A stretch of 64,000 bases of DNA from Gordonia rubripertincta (GTDB lineage: Bacteria > Actinomycetota > Actinomycetes > Mycobacteriales > Mycobacteriaceae), in contig NZ_CP136136.1 of assembly GCF_038024875.1 (NCBI RefSeq), forward strand, positions 3,224,001-3,288,000, given 5' to 3'. The notes below the pieces were generated by a model. The model saw only the letters and a program-made list of their open reading frames with translations, had not been told where the DNA came from and searched no databases. This document shows, piece by piece, positions 35,577-43,467 of the stretch (positions are counted from its first letter, which is position 1; the number at the start of each line of letters is the position of its first letter). The position numbers were made by a program, and so were the translations under genes.

Positions 35577-36401
35577 TCAGCCAGCGGGCATCGGGTTGTT
35601 GCCGCCGCCACCCATGGGCACGGCGTCGGGGCCGGGCTCACCCTCGTCGGCCGGCGGGGGATTCGACGGGTCGAAGCCCGGTATGGCGGTACAGGTGGCC
35701 TGGGTCTCGGGGTAGGCCGCGGTCTGCGGGTTCTCCGGGTAGACGCCGGGCATCATGTTGCGGCGCAGCGCGGTGATGAACTGGTCGACCCGCGGATCGT
35801 TCGCCGAGTCCAGCTTCAGCTGGTGGCCCCAGCTCTGCAGCGAGATGGGCTTGTCCAGGCCGGGGTACGGCGACAGGAAGAGATACTGCTCGCCGCGCAC
35901 GAGCCGCTTGAGGTAGTCGACGTCTTCGGGCGAAGCGGTGTCGGGGTTGTAGGTGATCCAGACCGCGCCGTGCTCGAGGGCGTGGACGGCGTTCTCCGAC
36001 CGCAGCGGGTTCGGGTAGACGACACCGGTACAGGTCGCCCAGATCTCGTCGTGCGGACCGCCGAACGGCGGCGACTGGTCGTAGGCGACGCGCTGCGACG
36101 CGTTCACGTGCTTGCCGGCCTCGTAGTAGATCTTCGTCACGCCGTCGATGCCCTGCGACGGGTCCGGGGTCTGCGGCGACGGGACGAACCCCTCGGCCGA
36201 CTGGACCGCGACGTCGTCCTTCTCGTTGGCGCGCTTCTCGTTGAGTTTCGGGAGAAGGTAGATCGCGAGTCCGGCGACGAGGCCGATGACCACGACGACC
36301 GCGCCGATGAGCATCCAGTCGACCTGCCGGCCGGTCGCAGTGGGTACGGACCCGGACTTCTTACGAGCCTTGGGGACGTTGGCCCCTGGTTTGCGCGCCA
36401 T
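35577..36401 (-). CDS. DUF3105 membrane-anchored protein
   Basis: 274 residues. A basic N-terminus, one transmembrane helix at about 28-50 (DWMLIGAVVVVIGLVAGLAI), then an extracellular domain with the DUF3105 features NASQRVAYDQSPPFGGPHDEIWA, ALEHGAVWITYNP and the ending RRNMMPGVYPENP. Two Cys (in WATCTGVVY and QATCTAIPG) may form a disulfide. The HGAVWITY and GGPHD histidines could bind metal. ATG 36401 follows the ribosome site GAGGAAAG; an open frame continues 72 bp further but lacks homology. Function unknown; paired with DUF305. Confidence 0.85.
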   Translation of the reverse strand: MARKPGANVPKARKKSGSVPTATGRQVDWMLIGAVVVVIGLVAGLAIYLLPKLNEKRANEKDDVAVQSAEGFVPSPQTPDPSQGIDGVTKIYYEAGKHVNASQRVAYDQSPPFGGPHDEIWATCTGVVYPNPLRSENAVHALEHGAVWITYNPDTASPEDVDYLKRLVRGEQYLFLSPYPGLDKPISLQSWGHQLKLDSANDPRVDQFITALRRNMMPGVYPENPQTAAYPETQATCTAIPGFDPSNPPPADEGEPGPDAVPMGGGGNNPMPAG

Positions 36402-36415
36402 TGACTTCTTTCCTC

Positions 36416-36452
36416 GTACGACGGGGGTCGCCGTGCGCACGGGCGGTCGTAC
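36416..36452. promoter_or_regulatory. Nested palindromes before the DUF3105 gene
   Basis: GTACGAC (36416-36422) and GTCGTAC (36446-36452) flank a perfect 12-bp palindrome CCGTGCGCACGG (36431-36442). The position 15 bp upstream of the DUF3105 start, between divergent genes, suggests an operator; regulator unknown. Confidence 0.4.
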
Positions 36453-36540
36453 CCCGACGCGCGCTCGGCGCACACGAGTCTACTGGTGGACTACACCCGC
36501 TCTGGGAGGGTGCGATTATCGATGAGCAGCCCTCGGCCAA

Positions 36541-36546
36541 TAGGAT
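36541..36546 (+). promoter_or_regulatory. -10 box of argS, leaderless transcript
   Basis: TAGGAT ends 8 nt before GTG 36555, and no ribosome site precedes that codon. This spacing places the transcription start at the start codon and supports GTG 36555 over the longer frame from 36486. Confidence 0.5.
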
Positions 36547-36554
36547 GGTGTCCC

Positions 36555-38207
36555 GTGACTCCCGCCGACCTGGCCGCGCTGCTGCGCGCCGTGACCCTGA
36601 CCGTGGTCCGTGACCGCGGACTGGACGAGAACCTGGTGCCCGACTCCATCGTCGTCGAGCGCCCCCGTCACGCTGACCACGGCGATTACTCCACCAACAT
36701 CGCCCTGCAGCTCGGCAAGCGACTCGGTGTGGCGCCCCGTGAGCTGGCCGGGTGGCTCGCCGAGGCGTTCGCCGGCGCCGAGGGCATCGCGAAGTCGGAG
36801 ATCGCCGGTCCCGGTTTCGTCAACATCTGGCTCGGTGCGGCCGCCCAGAACACCGTCGTGAAGACCGTGCTGGAGCAGGGCGAGAGCTACGGCCGCGGCA
36901 AGGAGCTGGCCGGCTCGATCATCAACCTGGAGTTCGTCTCGGCCAACCCGACCGGACCGATCCACCTCGGCGGCACCCGCTGGGCCGCCGTCGGTGACGC
37001 GCTCGGCCGTGTTCTGGCCGCTCGCGGCGCCGACGTGACCCGCGAGTACTACTTCAACGACCACGGCGCCCAGATCGACCGCTTCGCACGGTCCCTGGAG
37101 GCCGCGGCACTGGGCAACCCGACCCCGGAGGACGGCTACGCCGGCGACTACATCGGCGACATCGCCGCTCAGGTCGTCGGTAAGGTGCCCGACGTGCTGT
37201 CGCAGCCCGAGGCCGACCGGGTCGAGACCTTCCGCGCCGTCGGCGTGGACCTGATGTTCGCCCACATCAAGGAGAGCCTGCACGACTTCGGCACCGACTT
37301 CGACGTCTACACCCACGAGGACAAGATGTTCGCGACGGGCCTCGTCGACGAGTGCATCGAGCAGCTCAAGGGCAACGGCAACCTGTACGAGAACGACGGT
37401 GCGTGGTGGCTGAAGTCCACCGACTTCGGCGACGACAAGGACCGCGTCGTCATCAAGAGCGACGGCAACGCCGCCTACATCGCCGGCGACATCGCCTACT
37501 ACCGCGACAAGCGCAACCGCGGCTTCAACCTGTGCATCTACATGCTCGGTGCCGACCACCACGGGTACATCAGCCGGCTCAAGGCCGCCGCGGCCGCGCT
37601 CGGCGACGACCCGGCCACCGTCGAGGTCCTCATCGGTCAGATGGTGAACCTGGTCAAGGACGGCAAGCCGGTACGCATGTCGAAGCGCGCGGGCACGGTC
37701 ATCACCCTCGACGACCTCGTCGACGCCGTGGGTGTCGACGGCGCGCGGTACTCGCTGATCCGCTCGTCGGTGGACGTGAACATCGACATCGACCTGGACC
37801 TGCTCACCAAGCAGTCCAACGACAACCCGGTCTACTACGTGCAGTACGCGCACGCCCGGATGTCGGCGCTCGCGCGCAATGCCGCCGACCTGGGGGTGGT
37901 GTCCTCGCTCGATCACCTCGACCTGCTCGACGACCCGGCCGAGGGCGAATTGATCCGCACGATCGGCGATTTCGACGAGGTCGTCGCCACCGCCGCCACC
38001 CTGCGCGAGCCGCACCGCGTCTGCCGCTACCTCGAGGTCCTCGCCGGCACGTACCACCGCTTCTACGCCAAGTGCCGTGTCCTGCCCCAGGGCGACGAAG
38101 AGGTGGCCGACATCCACCGCGCCCGGCTCGCCCTGTGCGAGGCCACCCGCCAGGTCTTGGCGAACGGCCTCGGACTGGTCGGCGTCAGCGCTCCGGAGCA
38201 GATGTGA
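36555..38207 (+). CDS. argS: Arginyl-tRNA synthetase
   Basis: 550 residues, class I synthetase that charges tRNA-Arg, one gene copy of which lies 1.9 kb upstream. N-terminal Add1 domain (DHGDYSTNIALQLGKRLG), HIGH-type site as HLGG in NPTGPIHLGGTRWA, KMSKS-type site as RMSKRAGTVI, and a C-terminal anticodon-binding helix bundle (YVQYAHARMSALARN). GTG 36555 gives the usual N-terminus TPADLAALLRAV. The stop overlaps the lysA start (ATGTGA). First gene of the amino-acid operon that runs to thrB. Confidence 0.95.
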   Translation: MTPADLAALLRAVTLTVVRDRGLDENLVPDSIVVERPRHADHGDYSTNIALQLGKRLGVAPRELAGWLAEAFAGAEGIAKSEIAGPGFVNIWLGAAAQNTVVKTVLEQGESYGRGKELAGSIINLEFVSANPTGPIHLGGTRWAAVGDALGRVLAARGADVTREYYFNDHGAQIDRFARSLEAAALGNPTPEDGYAGDYIGDIAAQVVGKVPDVLSQPEADRVETFRAVGVDLMFAHIKESLHDFGTDFDVYTHEDKMFATGLVDECIEQLKGNGNLYENDGAWWLKSTDFGDDKDRVVIKSDGNAAYIAGDIAYYRDKRNRGFNLCIYMLGADHHGYISRLKAAAAALGDDPATVEVLIGQMVNLVKDGKPVRMSKRAGTVITLDDLVDAVGVDGARYSLIRSSVDVNIDIDLDLLTKQSNDNPVYYVQYAHARMSALARNAADLGVVSSLDHLDLLDDPAEGELIRTIGDFDEVVATAATLREPHRVCRYLEVLAGTYHRFYAKCRVLPQGDEEVADIHRARLALCEATRQVLANGLGLVGVSAPEQM

Positions 38208-39625
38208 GCGCGCACCCGGCCGGCCCGCGGCACGCCGAACTGCTGGCCGCGCCGCACCTCGCGCAGCGCCCGAACGACCCGGCCGTCCTCGCCGCCCTGC
38301 CGCCCCAGGTGTGGCCGCGCAACGCCGCCCGCGACGAGTCGGGTGAGCTGCGTATCGCCGGAGTGCCGGTGAACGAGCTGGCCGCCGAGTTCGGCACCCC
38401 GGCGTTCATCGTCGACGAAGCCGATTTCCGGTCCCGTTGCCGCGACATGATGGCGGCGTTCGGCCCCTACGGCCGGGTGCACTACGCGTCGAAGGCCTTC
38501 CTGTGCAGCGAGGTCGCGCGCTGGGTGAACGAAGAGGGGCTCTCCCTCGACGTGTGCAGCGGCGGCGAACTCGCCATCGCGCTGCGCGCCGGCTTCCCCG
38601 CGGCACGAATCGCGTTGCACGGCAACAACAAGAGCCCCGAGGAACTGGCCGCGGCGGTCGACGCCGGCATCGGGCACGTGGTCCTCGACTCCATGATCGA
38701 GATCGACCGGCTCGACGCGATCTCCGGTGAGCGGGGCGTCGTCACCGACGTGCTCGTCCGGGTCACCGTCGGCGTGGAGGCGCACACCCACGAGTTCATC
38801 TCGACCGCCCACGAGGACCAGAAGTTCGGCTTCGCCCTCGCCGGCGGTGTCGCGATGGAGGCGATCCGCCGGGTCTTCGCGACCGACAACCTCCGCCTCG
38901 TCGGTCTGCACAGCCACATCGGTTCGCAGATCTTCGACATGGACGGTTTCGAGTTGGCCGCCCACCGTGTCCTCGGGCTGCTCCACGACGTCGTCGACGA
39001 GTTCGGCGTCGAGAAGACCTCGCAGATGTCGATCGTGGATCTCGGTGGGGGACTGGGTATCTCGTACCTCGAGGAGGAGCGGCCGCTGCCGGTGGGCAAG
39101 GTAGCCGAGACCCTCGCCGACATCGTCCGCCGCGAATCCGCCGCCGTGGGCCTGCCGATGCCGATCATCGCCGTCGAGCCCGGCCGCGCGATCGCCGGCC
39201 CCGGCACCATCACCCTCTATCGCGTGGGCACCGTCAAGGACGTGGCGCTCGGCGGTGGTGCCACCCGCCGCTACATCTCCGTGGACGGCGGGATGAGCGA
39301 CAACATCCGCACGGTGCTCTACCAGGCCGAATACGACGTCCGGCTGGTCTCGCGGGTGTCCGACGCACGTGCGGTCGTCTGCCGCGTCGTCGGGAAGCAC
39401 TGCGAGAGCGGTGACATCGTGATCAAGGACTGCTGGCTGCCCGAGGACCTGGGTCCCGGTGACCTGATCGCGGTCGCCGCCACCGGCGCCTACTGCTACT
39501 CGATGTCGAGTCGGTACAACATGACCATGCGGCCGCCGGTCGTGGCCGTGGCCGATGGGGCGGCACGCCTCATGCTGCGGCGCGAGACCATCGACGACTT
39601 CCTCAGCCTGGAGGTGGGCTCGTGA
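38204..39625 (+). CDS. lysA: Diaminopimelate decarboxylase
   Basis: 473 residues, fold-III PLP enzyme that makes lysine from meso-diaminopimelate. PLP Lys in YASKAFLC, HSHIGSQI for the substrate side, phosphate loop EPGRAIAGPG, and the catalytic Cys in KHCESGDI from the partner subunit. GTG 38204 overlaps the argS stop by 4 bp and gives an N-terminus like mycobacterial LysA. It overlaps thrA by 4 bp (GTGA). The argS-lysA order is conserved in many actinobacteria. Confidence 0.95.
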   Translation: MSAHPAGPRHAELLAAPHLAQRPNDPAVLAALPPQVWPRNAARDESGELRIAGVPVNELAAEFGTPAFIVDEADFRSRCRDMMAAFGPYGRVHYASKAFLCSEVARWVNEEGLSLDVCSGGELAIALRAGFPAARIALHGNNKSPEELAAAVDAGIGHVVLDSMIEIDRLDAISGERGVVTDVLVRVTVGVEAHTHEFISTAHEDQKFGFALAGGVAMEAIRRVFATDNLRLVGLHSHIGSQIFDMDGFELAAHRVLGLLHDVVDEFGVEKTSQMSIVDLGGGLGISYLEEERPLPVGKVAETLADIVRRESAAVGLPMPIIAVEPGRAIAGPGTITLYRVGTVKDVALGGGATRRYISVDGGMSDNIRTVLYQAEYDVRLVSRVSDARAVVCRVVGKHCESGDIVIKDCWLPEDLGPGDLIAVAATGAYCYSMSSRYNMTMRPPVVAVADGAARLMLRRETIDDFLSLEVGS

Positions 39626-40965
39626 CCGGATCTGTCCAGAACGCAAGCGACACAAGCGAGGTGAAAGCCGTGCGACCCATCGGGGTGGCGGTACTCGGGA
39701 TGGGCAACGTCGGTGCCGAGGTGGTGCGCATCATCACCGACAACGCCGACGACCTGCGAGCGCGTGTGGGCGCACCGGTGGAGATCCGGGGCGTCGCGGT
39801 GCGCGATCTCAACCGGCCGCGCCAGATCGGCCAGGAACTGCTGACCGACGATCCCGCGTCGCTGATTGCCCGCGACGACGTCGACATCGTCGTCGAACTC
39901 ATGGGCGGCATCGACCCGGCCCGTTCCTTGATCCGCACCGCGCTCGAGAGCGGCAAGTCGGTCGTCACCGCCAACAAGGCGCTGCTGGCCGAGTACACCG
40001 GTGAACTCGCGAGCGCAGCTGCCGAGGCGAAGGTCGACCTGTACTTCGAGGCCGCGGTCGCCGGCGCCATCCCGGTCATCCGTCCGCTGATGCAATCGCT
40101 CGCCGGCGACACCGTCGAGCGCGTGGCCGGAATCGTCAACGGCACCACCAACTTCATCCTGTCGGCGATGGACGAGACCGGCGCCGACTACGCCGACACA
40201 CTCGCCGAGGCGGGCCGTCTCGGATACGCCGAGGCCGACCCGACCGCCGACGTCGAGGGATACGACGCGGCGGCCAAGGCCGCGATCCTCGCGTCGATCG
40301 CCTTCCACTCGCGGGTCACCGCCGCCGACGTCCACCGCGAGGGCATCTCGTCGGTGACCGCGGCCGACCTGGTCGCCGCGAAGAAGTTCGACTGCACGAT
40401 CAAGCTGCTCTCGATCTGCGAGCGCGTTCGCGATGTCGATGGCTCCCAGCGGGTCTCGGCTCGCGTGTACCCGGCGCTGATCCCGCTGACCCACCCGCTC
40501 GCCACCGTCAACGGGGCGTTCAACGCGGTGGTCGTCGAGGCGGAGAACGCCGGTCGGCTGATGTTCTACGGCCAGGGTGCCGGTGGTTCGCCCACCGCGT
40601 CGGCCGTGCTCGGCGACATGGTGATGGCTGCGCGCAACCGCGTCCACGGTGGGCGCGGTCCGCTGGAATCGACGTATGCGTCGCTGCCGATCGCCCCGAT
40701 CGACGACGTGTTCACCCGCTACTACATCTCGATGCGCGTTGCCGACCGCCCGGGTGTCCTTGCCCAGGTAGCCGGTGAGTTCACCAAGCGTTCGGTGAGC
40801 ATCGCCGCAGTTCGCCAGGAGGGCGCGGGCGACGACGCGCGCCTGATCGTGGTGACCCATCGGGCCCCGGACCGCGCGCAGTCGGATTGCGTTGCGGCGC
40901 TAGAAGACATGGACGCCGTCATCAAGGTGTCGAGTGTGTTGCGATTGGAAGGTACCGATGACTGA
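39622..40965 (+). CDS. thrA: Homoserine dehydrogenase
   Basis: 447 residues. NAD(P) site VAVLGMGNVGAEVV, catalytic-domain marks NGTTNFIL and GYAEADPTADVEG, Lys in AAAKAAILAS, and a C-terminal ACT domain (VADRPGVLAQVAGEFTKRSVSIAAVRQEG) that senses threonine. It reduces aspartate semialdehyde to homoserine. No aspartokinase domain is fused. The symbol thrA follows mycobacterial use; hom is the alternative name. Coupled to lysA (4-bp overlap) and to thrC (8-bp overlap). Confidence 0.95.
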   Translation: MTGSVQNASDTSEVKAVRPIGVAVLGMGNVGAEVVRIITDNADDLRARVGAPVEIRGVAVRDLNRPRQIGQELLTDDPASLIARDDVDIVVELMGGIDPARSLIRTALESGKSVVTANKALLAEYTGELASAAAEAKVDLYFEAAVAGAIPVIRPLMQSLAGDTVERVAGIVNGTTNFILSAMDETGADYADTLAEAGRLGYAEADPTADVEGYDAAAKAAILASIAFHSRVTAADVHREGISSVTAADLVAAKKFDCTIKLLSICERVRDVDGSQRVSARVYPALIPLTHPLATVNGAFNAVVVEAENAGRLMFYGQGAGGSPTASAVLGDMVMAARNRVHGGRGPLESTYASLPIAPIDDVFTRYYISMRVADRPGVLAQVAGEFTKRSVSIAAVRQEGAGDDARLIVVTHRAPDRAQSDCVAALEDMDAVIKVSSVLRLEGTDD

Positions 40966-42043
40966 GACGACTCCCGCGCCCGTGCACCGCGCGTGGCCCG
41001 GCCTGATCGAGGCATACCGTTCGCGGTTGCCCGTCGCCGACGACTGGAAGGTCGTCACCCTGCTCGAGGGTGGCACCCCGCTGATCAGCGCCCCGCATCT
41101 GTCGTCGCTGACCGGTTGCGAGGTCTACCTCAAGGTCGAGGGCCTCAATCCGACCGGCTCGTTCAAGGACCGCGGCATGACCATGGCCGTGAGCAACGCG
41201 GTCAACAACGGCAAGACCGCCGTGCTCTGCGCCTCGACGGGCAACACCTCCGCCTCGGCGGCCGCCTACGCCACCCGCGCCGGGATCACCTGCGCGGTGC
41301 TCATCCCGGAGGGCAAGATCGCGATGGGCAAGCTCGCCCAGGCGGTCATGCACGGCGCCAAGATCATCCAGGTCCAGGGCAACTTCGACGACTGCCTCGA
41401 GCTCGCCCGCAAGGCGACCGCCGAGTTCGGTGAGATCGAGCTCGTGAACTCGGTCAACCCGGCCCGCATCGAGGGCCAGAAGACGGCCGCCTTCGAGATC
41501 GTCGACGTCCTCGGTCGCGCCCCCGACGTGCACGCGCTGCCCGTCGGCAACGCCGGCAACATCACGGCCTACTGGAAGGGCTACACCGAGTACCACGCCG
41601 ACGGTGTGTCGTCCTCGGTGCCGCGGATGCTCGGCGTGCAGGCCGCCGGAGCGGCCCCGCTGGTCAACGGTGCCCCGGTCAAGGAGCCGGAGACCATCGC
41701 GACCGCGATCCGCATCGGCTCGCCCGCGAGCTGGAACCAGGCCGTCGCCGCCAAGGACGAGTCGAACGGTCAGTTCCGCGCGGCCACCGACGAGAAGCTG
41801 CTCGAGGCCTACCGCCTGATCGCGGGCAAGGAAGGCGTCTTCGTGGAGCCGGCTTCCGCCGCGAGCGTGGCCGGACTCCTCGCCGCACGTGCCGACGGCT
41901 GGATCGAGGCCGGTTCGACGGTGGTCTGCACCGTGACGGGCAACGGTCTCAAGGACCCCGACACCGCGCTCGCAGGCATTCCCGAGGTCGAGGCGATCCC
42001 GGTCGATCCGGTGGCGGTGGCGAATGCCCTCGGTGTCGGCTGA
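40958..42043 (+). CDS. thrC: Threonine synthase
   Basis: 361 residues, fold-II PLP enzyme. PLP Lys in NPTGSFKDRGMTMAV, phosphate-binding GNAGNITAYW, and the ending CTVTGNGLKDPDTAL. It converts O-phosphohomoserine to threonine. ATG 40958 overlaps the end of thrA; further upstream codons lie inside that gene. This is the short (class 2) form, without the N-terminal extension of plant or E. coli types. Confidence 0.95.
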   Translation: MTETTPAPVHRAWPGLIEAYRSRLPVADDWKVVTLLEGGTPLISAPHLSSLTGCEVYLKVEGLNPTGSFKDRGMTMAVSNAVNNGKTAVLCASTGNTSASAAAYATRAGITCAVLIPEGKIAMGKLAQAVMHGAKIIQVQGNFDDCLELARKATAEFGEIELVNSVNPARIEGQKTAAFEIVDVLGRAPDVHALPVGNAGNITAYWKGYTEYHADGVSSSVPRMLGVQAAGAAPLVNGAPVKEPETIATAIRIGSPASWNQAVAAKDESNGQFRAATDEKLLEAYRLIAGKEGVFVEPASAASVAGLLAARADGWIEAGSTVVCTVTGNGLKDPDTALAGIPEVEAIPVDPVAVANALGVG

Positions 42044-43028
42044 GTCCGCCGGGGTCGAGGAGATGACGCAGAACGGCGAGATGACCGAACCCGGGGTGGC
42101 GACACGACAGCTGCCCGTGGGTGTCTCGGCGCGCGTCCGGGTGCCGGCGTCGAGTGCGAACCTCGGACCGGGATTCGACTGTCTGGGCATCGCTTTGGGG
42201 ATCTACGACGAGGTGATCGTCGAAACCGTCGCCGACGGCATCGTGCTCGACATCGAGGGGGAGGGCTCGGCCGACGTCCCGCGCGACGAGTCGCACCTCG
42301 TCGTGCGCGCCCTCCAGCGCGGTCTCACCCACGCCGGCGTCTCCGCACCCGGCCTGAAGTTGCGCTGCGTCAACCAGATCCCGCATTCGCGGGGCCTCGG
42401 GTCCTCGGCCGCGGCCGCGGTGTCCGGTCTCGCCGCCGCCTCCGGCCTCGTCTCGGCCGCGGGTTTCGGCGCGGGCCTGTCCGCCGACGAACTGGTCCAG
42501 TTGTCCAGTGAGTTCGAGGGACACCCCGACAACGCCGCCGCGAGCGTGCTCGGTTCGGTTGTCGTCACCTGGACGGAGACCACCGACGACGCGAACTCCT
42601 ATCACGCCCACCGGCTGTCGGTGCACCCCGACGTGTGCGCGACCGTCTTCGTCCCCGACACCGAGTCGTCGACGTCGTTCACCCGCGGGCTCCTTCCGGA
42701 TGCGGTGCCGCGCGCCGATGCGGTCTTCAACCTGAGCCGGGCTGCGCTTGCCGTCGTCGCGTTGACCTCTGATCCGCGCAATCTCATGGCCGCCTCGGCG
42801 GACCGGTTGCATCAGCCCTACCGGGCGTCGGCGATGCTGCCGACCAGCGAGCTCGTCGCCGAACTGCGTGCGCGCGGACATGCCGCGACGGTCTCGGGCG
42901 CCGGGCCGACGGTGCTCGTGCTGGGTACCGCGCCGATCCCGGCCGACATCCGGTTGCTCGCGCAGGGGCTCGGTTTCACCACGCATTCGGTGGCCATCGC
43001 CGGTGGCGTGGACATCAGCGCGGGCTGA
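42024..43028 (+). CDS. thrB: Homoserine kinase
   Basis: 334 residues from the first ATG. GHMP kinase: VRVPASSANLGPGFDCLG, the ATP loop PHSRGLGSSAAAAVSGLAA and the C-terminal GAGPTVLVLG. It phosphorylates homoserine for ThrC. The start is uncertain: ATG 42024 overlaps thrC by 20 bp; ATG 42063 sits directly behind GAGGAG and ATG 42081 gives the length closest to homologues. Last gene of the argS-lysA-thrA-thrC-thrB unit; a 440-bp gap to rho follows. Confidence 0.95.
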   Translation: MPSVSAESAGVEEMTQNGEMTEPGVATRQLPVGVSARVRVPASSANLGPGFDCLGIALGIYDEVIVETVADGIVLDIEGEGSADVPRDESHLVVRALQRGLTHAGVSAPGLKLRCVNQIPHSRGLGSSAAAAVSGLAAASGLVSAAGFGAGLSADELVQLSSEFEGHPDNAAASVLGSVVVTWTETTDDANSYHAHRLSVHPDVCATVFVPDTESSTSFTRGLLPDAVPRADAVFNLSRAALAVVALTSDPRNLMAASADRLHQPYRASAMLPTSELVAELRARGHAATVSGAGPTVLVLGTAPIPADIRLLAQGLGFTTHSVAIAGGVDISAG

Positions 43029-43467
43029 GATCACCGATCGGGGCCGAGCGTTTCGTCACGGGACGCCGGGGGAATACCGGACGTGCAATGCACGTTGGGA
43101 ACGAGGTGTTCAGCGGTGTCCAGCCGAGGATCACATTCTCCGATCGATGTCTCCATTTGGCACTTTCGGCGTGTTGCCCCTATCATGCCAACGGGGTTAA
43201 CATATTCTGGTCTAGCCGCGCGGGCTTGTCCCGCCGTGCTTCTCATCCATCACCGATCGGGGCCACCGATCGTATCCGGCCGGGGTCGTGGGTCTCTGTC
43301 GACGGTGCCGAAGCACGGGTGGCTCCCGAGCACGCTCGCAGCGGGACCGAACATCTCTCTGACCGTTCACCCCCTACCGTCCAACGCGGACGGACTCCCT
43401 CGCGTACACAGCAGGGAAACGTAGACCTCACGCAGCTTCCGTCTGCGGGAGGAACGAAAGGACTTCC
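43029..43467 (+). promoter_or_regulatory. rho upstream region: promoter and long leader
   Basis: No convincing gene in 439 bp. TTGGCA (43157-43162), 18-bp spacer and TATCAT (43181-43186) form a good promoter, leaving a leader of about 275 nt. A 16-bp direct repeat ATCACCGATCGGGGCC occurs at 43030-43045 and 43249-43264. Short frames here have no homology I recognise. A ribosome site GGAACGAAAGGA (43451-43462) precedes GTG 43468. Long rho leaders are used for autoregulation in other bacteria. Confidence 0.55.
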
